A program made the position numbers and the translations under genes. From Piezodorus guildinii (taxonomy: Eukaryota > Arthropoda > Insecta > Hemiptera > Pentatomidae), in contig CM041294.1 of the NCBI GenBank assembly GCA_023052935.1, positions 14,619,791-14,683,790 on the forward strand: a stretch of DNA of 64,000 nucleotides, written 5' to 3'. The notes beneath the pieces are model-generated. The model saw only the letters and a list, made by a program, of their open reading frames with translations. It searched no databases and had not been told where the DNA came from. Positions 43,119-56,600 of the stretch are shown piece by piece; position 1 is the first letter of the stretch; the number at the start of each line of letters is the position of its first letter.

Positions 43119-45179
43119 ATGTTTTAAAATTAAATTTACTTGTTTTATTTTCCTTTTCTTTTGAAAAAAAAAAAATGTAGGCAATTTTTAGTTGTGAGGT
43201 ATTGGCAAACAGTGAATATTATTATAGTATTATTGAATATTTTTTTCATATTTAATAACATTTAACAATATTATTTTTATACAAAAGTTATTCTATTTAT
43301 ATCCAATCAGGGTCCACTGACGATCCCTCCACCTAAAACGGAATGTCGAACTACCATCATTGTGAGTTGTCGGAGCAGGGGAAACCACTGAAATTCCATT
43401 AGCCTGAAAATCTGATTATTCCAACCTATTTTGAGTTTCTATAACTGATTACTGTACTAGTTTCTAATAACTATTTTTAAAATATTTTTAGTGAGAAAGA
43501 GCTCAAATTAAATTATTTAACATATTTGGTATTTTAGAGCCACTACTTATAGCCTCATTAATTAAAGAGTATAATGCATTTTTAAACAACTCTTGGCGAA
43601 AAATGGAGTGGAGTGATAGTCAGTGGGATCCTAAAATAATTGTATACCAAATACTGCAGCAGTTCCATTTTTTTTTTAAATTGGAGTGCTTGTTGGTGAA
43701 ACCCTTAAAGTTAAAATTTTTATTTTACTTTTATTAACTAGTATAGACAAGCTCATTAAGAATTTATTTTAATAAGAATCTTGAAAGTCTTATTGTTTTT
43801 TGTTTTTTTCCATCTTAAACTTATCTGCTGTAAGAACAATCTTTAAGATGTGTCCCATTTTTAAGTTTTAAACTTATTCAAACATAGTAATTTAGCTCTA
43901 AATGGCTTAATTTTTCTTTCTTTTTTCCCTCTTAGTATTGAATATTTTATATTTATATTTCTATATATTGAATATAGAATTTTAATTGATTTTTTATATT
44001 TTATATAACTAAACATTTATACATTCATAGATATATTTTTTAATGACAAATTAAGTATAAATGTATTTATTGATGATTAAAAATGTTTATTTATATATTT
44101 AATTCAAATTAATAATTGTTAGTAAATAAAAAATTCTGACAATTAAGAAGTGTTTCTATCCTCCTCTTTTTCATGTAAACATTTTTGTTACACTTATCTT
44201 CATAAAATTTATGAAGATAAACATAGAAATTTATTATTTCTAATTTTTATTATATTTTTTGTTTAAAAAAAAAGTTTTTGAGTTTTTGTGTGTGTTTATT
44301 TTACATTTTTATTGAATTTGGGGAATAGTTTTTGACATTGTATAATTAATTATAGTTTGATTTGTGGAACATTGCCTAAATTTAGTTGTCAATTAACTCA
44401 ATACCTCAAAAGTTATAATATTATCGGTCGAAAACAAACCTCCGTCCATATATATTCAATCAATAACATTTATTAACTATTAGAATTTTCTTAATTGAGA
44501 ATGCTGAAAATACAATTAATATATTTGAGGTGACCAGATATTTTTTTTAAAAATCCAGAAAATCTAAATGTCCTCCGTTGTAATTTTAAAGTTTCTATAT
44601 GACAATCTATACAATTTTTCATGACAACTGATACTATTAAATTATTATTGAAAAGAATGGTTTTATGAATTTGTGGTTAAAATAGTTATTAATCAGTTAA
44701 AAATAATGAAGGGAGTAGGGATGACCAAATAGACTAGTGCAGTTTTTATTTTATGATCCTGAAGTGAAATCTTGTCCAGTTCGATTCTCTTAGAATGGTG
44801 ACTGCTCAGCAAGAGGTGAGTCTATTTGTAGTATTGACTAAGGAGCCCTCTGGTAGCTACTGAGCTCAAACCTGGAGTAATGATCTCATCTGGTTAAATT
44901 GGAATCTTTCTTTTGACCATTTTTGTTCCTCTTTAAAGCTTTATAAGCTTATTAAATATATTAAAAGGAAAATGACCAGCTTTTGTACATCCTTTTCAAA
45001 AATCATTTAAAAAAAAAAAAGTCACAATTTTAAAATGATTAGTAGGAAAATATATACTACATCCTAAGATTGTTTTTACAATATTAAGTTTGAAAAAGCT
45101 GCAAATATTTCATCCTGGAAAAATAAATATTTCAAAATTTCATTATTACTGGCCTGTATCCATAATTTGTTGGTATTAA
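43119..45179. other. intergenic AT-rich region
   Basis: About 2 kb without recognised genes. A GC-richer ~110 bp at 43,310-43,420 and a B-box-like CAGTTCGATTCTC at ~44,776 stand out, but neither can be assigned. Confidence 0.4.
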
Positions 45180-45192
45180 CTCTGAATTGATT

Positions 45193-45482
45193 GTTTGTTT
45201 TGTTTATTTTATTTAACGTCACTTTATGCTACTATGGCTAATCGGATGATGCTACAGTGCAAGTCCTAAATTTTGCCTAATGAGGTTTTATTAGGATAGG
45301 GATCTTTAACTGTGCCTGATATCGCACAGACTCGGGACCACCTTCTTACGTCCCATCCGAAGGACGGCATAACTAAGGATATTTTACTCCCATTAAAAAA
45401 TCCTAGGACCACCTGCGGTTTTGGACCCGTGACCTTTGGCATAGGAGGCTGTTATTCTAAACACCCAGCTACAAGTGATCCC
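45193..45482 (-). mobile_element. S1 SINE (minus orientation)
   Basis: Reverse complement shows the S1 head (GCTGGGTGTTTAGAATAAC with altered bases) and GGTCACGGGTCCAAAACC-like B-box. The tail at the left is (AAAT)n-like. The 13-bp duplication CTCTGAATTGATT occurs at 45,180-45,192 and 45,483-45,495. Confidence 0.85.
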
Positions 45483-45729
45483 CTCTGAATTGATTTGTGT
45501 GTCGACCAAAGTTATACTTCTAAAAGTAATGTTCTGGTCACAAAATTCAACATCATGTTAATTATGAATAGTATATAGTTAGTAAATCTTGTCTCTTTAA
45601 AATGGAATATGGTACCTTAGATATTATTTTCTTTGATTGGTTTTTCTAATATCTTCTGTTCTTTGCCTTATAACATGTCTCAACACATTAACTTGTATTT
45701 AAGATACATTAGTGATTTTTATTATGTTA

Positions 45730-46537
45730 CTAGCTGATCCGGCAAACTTTGTTTTGCCTCATAAATTATTTTTAGGAAATTTCTAGTGTAGAAAAAAAAT
45801 AACTAACTTATTTATGTGTGTAAGGATGTGGCTGGTATATGAGTGAATTATACCAGGTATATATAATTAATTAATTACGACATAACACTAACAAACAATA
45901 TCAATCTCTTAATGCTATAGCGTTAACAATATTTTTTGTTAACTCATCTTTAGCTAACACAAACAAATTGGATGGTTTACCACACATCCATGCCTCGTAT
46001 AATTGTCCGTGTGACAAACATGAGTTACACTGAGAAAGAAAAATGATAATTGTAAAGGTTACTACTACGCTTGATGCATAAACAATAATAATGGCTGAAA
46101 ACTGTGGAGGGAGTGAGAGAAGGCTTATTGTCTGAGAGAAAGAGGAGACCGGGTTCGGTCCCATTCCTACTCCATGCTGTTTGCTGGCTGAGGAGTGACA
46201 CCGGTAGACCTCTGGCCGGGTTATGACTTTTATATTATGACTATCCAAGTCATAATTGATCAGTAAAAAAATTATTAAAATACTAAAATGACTATTAAAA
46301 CATAGGGGTTAGTGGCAGAAGGGTGAACATTTAGGGTTGTATTTTTTTTTGCCACAATATAAAAAAATAAAAAAAATTGTCCAAAAGAAAACACTTATCA
46401 CTTAGGCGTATGAAAAATATATAATAGCTGATTCTCAGACTTATTGAATATGCTTATAAAATTTCATGAAAGTCGGTCAAGCCGTTTCGGAGGAGTATGG
46501 TAACTAAAACTGTGACACGAGAATTTTATATATTAGA
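45730..46537 (-). mobile_element. Canonical Helitron, internally deleted, with helicase C-terminus
   Basis: Read on the minus strand: starts TCTAATATATAAAATTCTCG after an A, ends with the hairpin GGCAAAACAAAGTTTGCC, 7 bases, then CTAG followed by T. These are the Helitron TC...hairpin...CTRR ends inserted between A and T. The minus strand at 45,901-46,030 encodes SHGQLYEAWMCGKPSNLFVL and TKNIVNAIALRD, the last segment of the Helitron helicase. Rep and most of the helicase are deleted, so it cannot move by itself. Confidence 0.85.
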
Positions 46538-47001
46538 TATTATTGAATTGAATATAAATTCTGATTGTCGTTTTTTAATGAATCTGTGGAAAATATTGCC
46601 TTTTTTACTTATACTTATAGTATAATTTCTCAAAATAAAAGAATATCCATATTTGCAAAATTTCATAATTTTTCAAATCAATCCTAGTCCTTAAAATATT
46701 TATGGTTAAATATAATTATATTTTATAAAATTTATTTCTGTCGCAAATGAATGAAATGAATCATTATTTCATAATCATTTCTTTAATAATTTATGCTCCT
46801 CAAATTAGTTTAAATAAGTCAGAGCTTATTTCTTTTTTTCAGAAAATTAAATTAAATAATGCCAATTTCATTAGATCTGTTGTTAATGTGTGGTCTTTTT
46901 CACTAATAATGGGCAATTTTTACTTATATGTAATGTTTTGGAATAGCATTTTAAGCTGTAATTGTCATTAACTATGATGAAATTGTTTAGGAAATTGTAA
47001 A
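46538..47001. promoter_or_regulatory. FLAD1 upstream region with probable splice acceptor
   Basis: TGATGAAATTGTTTAG at 46,975-46,990, eleven bases before the FLAD1 ATG, fits a 3' splice site, so a non-coding first exon probably lies upstream. No promoter element was identified. Confidence 0.35.
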
Positions 47002-47206
47002 ATGAAGACAGCTGGAATAATTGTTATTGGTGACGAAATACTGAAAGGGCAAGTAGCAGATCAAAATATCGCTTTTCTAGCACCAAAGCTTCATAATCTT
47101 GGTATTAAGTTGCGAAAAGTTTCTATTATATCGGATTCAGTTGAAGAAATAGCCAAAGAAGTAGCAGAATTTTCATCTAAATATGATACTGTTATTACAA
47201 CTGGAG
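47002..47206 (+). CDS. FLAD1: FLAD1 exon 1
   Basis: Encodes [20 protein letters not shown] through ITTGG. Donor GGAG|GTAGAT, phase 1. The frame reads on into the intron, but continuation at 47,711 restores the family's [10 protein letters not shown]. Confidence 0.92.
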
Positions 47207-50200
47207 GTAGATACTTAAATATTTATCAGTGTGATGTCTTTTTCTCTAAAAGTTTTATAGAAAATATATTAAAGATAAATTATTTTTTAGTAATAAATTT
47301 TACTTATCATAAAAATGATTTTAAATATATATCATTACAAAAGTCGTTATTAGTCAAATTTGTCTGATACTAAGAATCTTGAGTCATATTTAAATAATCC
47401 TTTATGAATTCCAACATATGCCATAAAATTCAATTGATATTTGAAATATCACCCTTTGAAATAACATTATTGGTCCGATCGAGTTTATTTAAAACTTCTC
47501 TAATTATTATGGACTTACAAAATCTGACTCCAAATTCTTCCATCAGTGATAGATAAAAAATCTGAAAACTAAGAGATCCATGATCTTGGGTCCTGACATC
47601 TTATGAATTATGTTTCTGTTATTCATTTAAGAAACTATACAAGATCGGCCATATTGGATTTCTTATATTATTTATGTATTTTCTTCTGTAATTTATTTTT
47701 ATATATGTAGGTGTGGGTCCAACACATGATGATGTAACATACGAAGGTGTAGCTGCAGCTTTTGGGGAACAAGTTGTTGTGAGTCAAGATATAGTAAAGT
47801 TTTGGTCTCATTTTACATTAGATCCAAAAGGAAAGAATGCATCAACTATAAAATTAACATCGATACCAAAGTCAGCTGTGGTATTATATCCAGATGTACC
47901 AAAAACTTCCGTTACAAAAGGACAGTTTCCAGTTGTCACTATGAAAAATGTTATTATATTTCCTGGAGTGCCAAAATTTTTACAAATTATATTCAATGCT
48001 CTAGAAGGAAGTTACTTTTCTAGTCATGGCGTAGTTTTCTACAATAAAACTATTTATTTGAATGCATCAGAGCAGGTAAAATTATTGTGCCATATTTCTT
48101 TTTTAATATTTTATAAGTTCTAAACTTAAAAATAATTGAAATAATTCTTACTTTTTACATTTTGTGAGTACCATTTTTTTTTATTAAATTACTAAATAAA
48201 TATAATTTAATTTAAATTATTGTTAAAAATTCAATTACCGTCTTAGAGTATTGCCTGCTTCCTCCTCTGCAATGGCCTTTGAAAGTAAATTTTATTTTTA
48301 TAGGGATTCCTGTCCTGCAGTCATAAGTGCTGTATCTTTGCAAGCACTGGTCCTATTAAAATATATATATTTTAGATTGAATTTAACTATATTTCTCTAG
48401 AATTAGGAATACAAAGGTAATTACATTCACTCTAAAAGGAAATATATTTAAATTGGACCAGTGCTTGGAAAGTTACACCACTTTGGACTACAAGATGGGA
48501 ACCCCTTTCTGGAAAATTGAGTGTGTCCAAAGAAGTCTAATTGGAACCAAACTAGATTAAAGCGTGAAGGAAGAACAATAAGCTCTGCTCAAATCTGTTA
48601 ACTTTATGATATTTAGTTACCTATTTCTACTTATTTACTATTCAATGAAAACTAAGTGGAATTGTCATGAAAACTTTTAGAATTTATTTGTAACTTGAAA
48701 TGTCCAAAATATATTTGCAAAGAATTGTTATGATGCAACTAATTCCTCAATGTGAGCCATTATTACTTAAACTTACCTATATATAAAATATATATTAAGG
48801 GAAAGTATTGCAATCATGAAAATTTTTTATTTCCAGTTTTCAACGGAAATTCACGTTTTAGGGTCTCCTGCGTCCAAATAACCAAGTCCCACCGGGATCA
48901 CCCATAGCGTAGTGGCTAGCATAACATGTTTCTATGCCAAAGGTTGCGGGTTCTAACCTGCGGGCGGCCCTAGGATTTTTTAATGGGAGTAAAAAATCCT
49001 TAGTTATGCCGTCCTTCGGAGGGGACGTTAAACGGTGGTTCCAAGCCTGTACGATGTCAGGTACTTGTTAAAGATTCCTATCCTACTAAAACCTTGAAAG
49101 GCAAAATTTAGGACTCCCTCTGTAGCATAGTATGATTTGCCATAGAAGCATAAAAGTGATGTTAAATGAATAAACAACAAAAACTAAGTCCTGCAAAAAG
49201 GTATGTATGTGTGTGGTAACTCCAGCGCGTAAACTAAAAGTCCTATGAAACTGAAATTTCATATTTAAGACTACTATTTGCTTGAGATGTTACGGCAACT
49301 TTATCACTTAAATCGACTGACCGGAAGTCCCATGCATTTTGCATCTTTTTATGATTTTCTCAAAAACAGCTTTAATGATTTTGATTCAACTCACTATATC
49401 GATGTAAAATTTAATGGGCTTTAATATCATGTAAGTTTCATTCTGTTTGAAATAGTCTGATAGGGCTTAAATGCCGATATTTTAAATTTTCTTCCACTAA
49501 ACTACCTTTAATTTTGTAGATTATATAAAAATAACCATATCATCTAGTTACCATTGATAAAAAAACAGGTAAATATATAAGTTGAACGAATTCGATATCC
49601 AACTAAAGGAGAAAACTGAAAAAATATTTTTTTAATACAATTTTTTGATTTTGAACATAAGAACAGTAATATACATTTATAATATACTGTTGGAAAGCTA
49701 AAGATTTTAGAAAAAATATTATCTAATACACAAGCTTGTAAAAGTTAATAAAGAGTGATGAAAAGCCGATGAAACTAACTGATTATTTTAGATCAAAATA
49801 TAATAGATTTTTTAATAAAACAAATTTTCTATAGAAATTCAATTTAATTAATTAATTAATTATTTAATAGTTTCACTTATTTTTATCTCTAACTGTTTTT
49901 GAAAATTCTTTAATAGATTTTAAAAATGGCGGTAAGTGAAAGTCATGTGTTGCTCGCACCAGATTTTTTAAAATAGTATAACTCTCCCAGCTTCAGATTT
50001 TTGTCAATTGCACTTTTTTTAAATGATCTAACTTATACCTTTTTACTTCTTTACTGGTTACATATTTAAGTTTTTAAGTGTTTCTTAGGTTGCTAAATCA
50101 AAACATTTAATACCCCAATATGCATTAAAATTGTTTCTCCATTCATGATCCTCAAAATTCTTACTTCATTTGGTACCAAACATTTTTGATACCCAAAATG

Positions 50201-50572
50201 ATAAAAAAAAAAAAAAAATCATGAAATCAGGAATAAAATTCCTCAAATATCAGTTATTAGAACTTAAATAAATTTTTATAAAACCATTTTATAGACCTGT
50301 ATTATCATATTGAGCAACAATACTATTTCATTATCATTACTAAAATAATCTATCATAAATCATAGAAAAACTAGCTACTAGGTATTAACCCATTTTCAAG
50401 CTCCCATTTATTAACCTAGCTATTTATCTTCTAAAACAAAATATTCTAAAATAAATCAATTTAGATTTAAATCATTATTAAATACACTAATAAAATTCGT
50501 TAATAAAAATAAATTCTGCAGACAATAAATGGTTGGTGCATTCTATAAGTCTTTTTAGGAAAAAAAAAATAC

Positions 50573-50639
<67 letters not shown>

Positions 50640-53600
50640 CTATTGTATTTTTTTGTCAAAGTCAATTTATTTAAAATTTTCTTCATGATCTAAAACTTTT
50701 GATTGATATTCATTTCAGAATAAGAATTCATTCTATTCAGTTCTATATTTATTCAAACATTTATTTTCTTATAATTGTGACTCTGTTTAATTTTGACATG
50801 ACTGTTCCAAATATTGTTATGCGACTAATAAACGGAGCAAAGTACAAAGAGTTGTTTATTGCCTTTCTTATGATTGAGACAATTGTGTAAACTTTAAAAC
50901 CCATTTGATGAGAAATGTTGTCAAGTTTGAGCTTAAGTTAGCAAAGATAAAGTAAGTTTGAATAGTTATATCTGATATTTATCTTAACTCATTATATATT
51001 TATTTAATCCTTCAATGAATCTCGTATTATGTTGATACACCCTCTTATTAAATTATGGGTTTATTGTTAACCCTTAAGTGCTATCCCAAAGGTTATGATT
51101 AACTAGGCTCTGCGGTTATTTTTTACTAGCACATGTTTCAGATTGAGATTTTCACTATTTGGTAATGAAAAATCACTTGCTACCACTAATTCATTGTCCA
51201 AAAAAGTTGGCATAGTTGATCAAGAAACATTTAGGTTATGTATGAAATGCTTCAGTGATTTATCAATTTTAAATCATATGTTCTCATGAATAAATGAAAT
51301 TTTTATATAAGTGAAATAACATTTTCAGAGAATTTACATGGTGTGTAAATTCTCCGAAAATAAACAAATAAATTAAAATCATAAATCAATTTGTGAATAA
51401 TAGGGATATTGTATTCTCTGAAAAAAAATATGATCATTTACCATGTTGATCAGACCAAGTGAAATGTTTTCATAGTATGTAGTTTAGAAAAATAGATAAC
51501 ATTTTAAATTAAAAAATATATATATTTTTGTTATTATAGAAAAATTGTTATTAGATATCAAAATTTCAGTTTGTATTTGGTTGTTTTGTTGTTTTTTTTC
51601 AATGAATACTAACTTAATGCATCTAACTGTTTTTTAGTTGTTATTTTAGTATAGTATTTTCATACTATAGCATAAATTAAACTTTCGGCTATTTTTTTTA
51701 TTTCAGCAAATTACAGATGTTCTAAATGATGCTGTACAAAAGTATAGTCCAAAAGTGCAATTTGGCTCATATCCCAAATATGATAATGATTATTATCGAG
51801 TCTTAATTACATTAGAATCTGAAAGCATGGATGATGTAAACAAAGCTCATAACTATTTGGTTTCACAAATGGATGAAACATGGCTATCTAAAGATGGGGA
51901 TCTTCTAGGAAATGCTTACAAAAACACATTAGACCTCATTAATTCAAAGAAATTAAATGATTTTGGACCTATTCTGGAAAAATCTATTCAGGTATGTATT
52001 TACTATTTCGACTACCAAATAGTAGATAGGGTATTCACAGTCAAACAAAGTAAGAGCATACAGCAATGCTTTTCTTTTTCTTCCTATAATGTTTTATTTA
52101 TGTATCATCGAATCATCTGAAGAGGTTAAAAATAATTCATGATTGCATTTATTTTGAGTAGGATGTGAAGACAATCATATTTTTCATTCTCAGATTATAA
52201 TACTAGAATTACTTTTTTTTTTTCATTAAAAATGAATTTGCGATTATATTTCATTTACATCACAACTTTTTAAATTATTTAAAGAATGATGTATATCTAC
52301 TATAAAGTGTTGTATAGTATTAAATATTATTTAACTGATACATTTTTTTATTGAACGTTTTAATACTTAATTTATATAATTTTTTATTTAAACATTATTA
52401 TTTTTTGCTCAAAAAGATAAAATTTAATAATAATTATTGCTTTTCTAATAGTATTTATTAATTATATGTTTGTTTATTTACTTTTTTATTATTTTCTTAA
52501 CTGTTTAATTTGAGTAATTTTCTATGAGATTTGTGCTATTTATCTAAACCAAATATACTTTATAAATTGATTTAGTTAATAAAAATAAAAGTAAAGGTTT
52601 TTGAACTATAATTAATTTAGTTGGAAATGAGTTGTCATGGAAGGTGAAAGTGCCATCAGCTTTGTGTTGTTTCCATGACAACTACTAATGACTGCCATGG
52701 AGTGAAATGTCCATTCCTTGGCAGGTGCCAACTAGGTAGTTCCTTAACTTATTTTTATTATTTAACCATTCTATTAAATAAAATTTTGTTGAGTAAACTT
52801 TTTTTTCCACATTTAAAGTTTTTTAAGTATATATTATAAATTGTATTCTTCTTCAGAACTGATGAATATTTTCTGAATTTCATGTTAAAAGTGAATCTTG
52901 TATAGTGTTGATATAGGTCAGTATATTTAAATAAGTTTTATTTATGTTTTTTAGCTTTGAGTAAATGTAGAGTAGTTAACATGTATTTTCAAGCCTAAAT
53001 TGAAACAAATTTTAACAACACAAAGAAACAATACTTTTTTTTTATTCTCAAAGAAATTAAGGGTTTCTGTTTCATTAAATTGAATTCAAATAAAACCTTT
53101 AGGAATTAAAGGATGTTATTAAACAATACATTATAAACCTATACAAACAGATAAATTACCAGCTCAGACTTTGAAATTGTATTTATCAAAGGAAATATTG
53201 TTGTTTTATATGTATATATATATATATATTTTTCTAGTTATATTTGACATTTTATTACTTAATTATCATTACAATTATAACATTAAATATTTATCTAATA
53301 TAATTATAATTATTTATCATATAATCAATACTATGTTTTTGGCTGGTGCACCTCTCCCTTCTGACATATTTCAAGAAACTTTTTTTGAATGTGTTACGCA
53401 ATAATTTTGGCATACATACTCGTTGAGCTTACTTTCACCCTTATCACATTTTGTTTTGATAATAATAATTATTCCCTGATACCTGCCCATATGCTGCTAT
53501 GCTATCCCCTCCTAAAAGTGTAGTTTGGTGGGGATAAGGTACATTTGTTGATTTCCTGGTCATTTTCTACAAGCTAAGAACATGAAATCTCTCGCCTTTA

Positions 53601-56600
53601 CCCATTCTCTGCTCAGGTTTGTCTTATTTACTACAAAATAATTTTTAAATCTTGTTTATTTGATTATTTTTAAAGATTTCTTTTAAAATAATTATTAATT
53701 AAATCTTCTCCATGAAGTTTAACTAAATAAAAAAGATTAAACTAAAAAAAGTAACTGTAAAGTAACAGTAACTTTATTTAAAAAAAAAATTAATTTATTT
53801 TAGTTTTTGGAAAAATTATAAGTGTTTCATAAATTAATTTTTTTTAAATCATTCATATTTCTTTATTTATTTATTCTTTATATTGAAAATATTTGTCTAT
53901 TAATTTAGATCAGAATAAAATAGAAGTAAGTCATGATATATTTGTTAACATATTTATGATATAATATTTTTTACTGTTTATCATTTCAGACTCTTGAGAA
54001 ATGCTTTGATGAATTTAGCCATAATGAAGTTTTCATATCGTTTAACGGTGGTAAAGATTGTACTGCTCTTCTTCATTTGGTGCACTCCGTAATGATAAAG
54101 AAATATGGGCAAAAAGCATACCCACCTTTAACTGGAGTTTATTTCAGGCCTCAACATGCTTTTAAAGAAATAGAAGATTTTATTACTCTAAGTGCTACCA
54201 GGTTAGAATAAAACTAAATATTTGTTGAATATTGCATTTAAAATATTTTGTAGCATTAGTACAAACAATCTACAGCAGATGTGAGAAACAATGTTATTGA
54301 AAATACTGTCATCCTACATTAGCTTGTACTATGTATATTCACAAATTTTATTTAGTTTATGTGTGTATGTATTATCTGTAACCCAATATAAATATTTATA
54401 GTTTAATGAATGATATTTATGAGGTAGAAATATTTATTTTTTAAAATGAAGTTTAAAATACTTTAGTTTCTGAAATTCTCAAGCATTAAAGCCAAAATGA
54501 TAGATACAAACCATAGTTAAATGGTGCTTTAATCTTAATGATAAGATTGTTTTTGTTTTTTTAAACTATTACAATATTTTTTAAGATTAATATTCAAATA
54601 TTATTATTTATATTGTGGTGTTGGGAAAAAAAAAAATAATGTAATTTTTCTTACTCCTGTCCAGTTAAAATTCATTTTAGTTTATCTTGTTATTATTATC
54701 ATTATGCACAGAATAGAAGAAAGGTCCATAGGGCAATTCTTAGCATTTCCACTTAATTTTGAAGAACAGATTTTTTTAACAAGAATGTCAGCACATTAAT
54801 CTTAAATAATTCCAAAAAGAGTGTTGTCTTGAAGAAAAGTATCCCTGATATTTTTGTTGTCATTACATTTCTCATTTTTTCCCATTATCTGTTTTTTCTT
54901 GATATCAGAGATTCTTAATCTTTGAGCAACTGGCTATTACTTCCAGCTTGGATATAATGAATACTATTGTCTCTCTTTAGATTATACTGGTCCTAAAATT
55001 CTCCATGGACTTAGCAGAAACAACAGAATAAATAATTATCCTTGAATAATTGTATAATTAACTTGTAGGTACAATGTCAATCTGATTACAAGAAATGGCC
55101 CTATTAAACAAAGTCTTGAGGAATTAGTAAAGAAAGAAGGAAGAGATTGGAAAGCATGTTTAATGGGTGTTAGACGAAATGACCCAAACTGCAAGGATTT
55201 AAATTTTATGCAGGTATATATTTGATTCCCAATCTATAAATATTTAGTTTTTAGAAATTTTAAACCAAACGCTGGTATTTTTAGGAGCAAAGAAATGCCC
55301 CTCTTGACACTGTAAAATATTTATTGTAAAAGATCACTTTCTAAATCAGTATTAATCTTCACATATTTTTAATGATCATAATCTAATTCAATCGAACAAA
55401 TAAAGAAATTACGTATTAAGAAAGTTAATATTTAAAAATAAAACAATATTAATTGACTTCCATTGACATAATTGTTCTGTGTTTGAATTTTGTTTTTAAA
55501 GAAACTTTGGAGTTGATTCATGAGGCTATGGAATACGTTTTTTCCTTGATATTAAGGCTTATTAGTATAAATGGTTGGCTTATGCTTAAAGCTCACTAGT
55601 TGCTACTCTTGCTTATCTAATCACATAAGACTTTGGTTTCTATTTTTCCTAATGTTAATGTAAATTATAGTCTTATCAGTAAGCAATTGATTATTGCATC
55701 ATTTCTGACATCATACAGAAATTATGATCGTCTCAGGAAAAAGGAAGATATTGATACTACTTTTAGATTTAATCTATATAATAAGTATCTGAAAGCTAGT
55801 CTTTAGATGTTTATTTAATGAAATTTCATTTTTCTGAATATCAGCTCGTTAATATTTTTTTGTTCACCAATCACCATTTTTGACTAAGTTATTAAAATAT
55901 ACTTGACAAACCTCAAAATATCAAATAGCACCTAATATCTCAAAAACATTCTTAAATTATGTACTAATTTAAATATGATCATACTATGTTTAAAATGATA
56001 TGGTGAAGATTTAAAATATGAACATAAATACTTGAAAAAATATTTTAAATAAAACATAAAATGGTTGAATAGTAGTTGAATGAAAAAATGGATTTAATTT
56101 CTTCATTTTTTCAAGACAATGATTTTTATTTTAATAGTTTTTTTTTTTTTAAGTTGTGGACAACACACAACTTTCACTTACCTTGGCTGTTAGAATCAAT
56201 TTAAGAAATATTAAATAAACTTAAATTTTAAAGTTAATTTAAATTTTTTTTTTTTCAGTTTCGCTGGAAACATATGATTTTGATTAAATAATATAGCAAT
56301 ATCAAATTGTTATGTATAATTATCAGTAGTAACTTTATGCCCTATTTGTCACTTTACATTGTCTTTTACGTCTGTGTGTATTAGATAATATTTTTTCTAA
56401 AATCTCTGGCTTTCCAAGGGTATATTATACATCTATGTTGCTGTTTTTATGTTTAAAAAAACAAAAATTACATTAAATAAATATTTTTGCTCATTTCTCC
56501 TTTAGTTGGTTATCAAATTTGTTCAGCTTTTACATTTAGCCTCTTTCTATCAATCAACATTCTATAAATCAACTCTGAAATTCCGACATTTAAGCCCTAT

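Noticed and set aside
46747..46971. 74-codon frame just upstream of FLAD1
   Set aside because: No recognisable domain; ends before the FLAD1 acceptor and does not join FLAD1 in frame; likely non-coding intron or 5' region.
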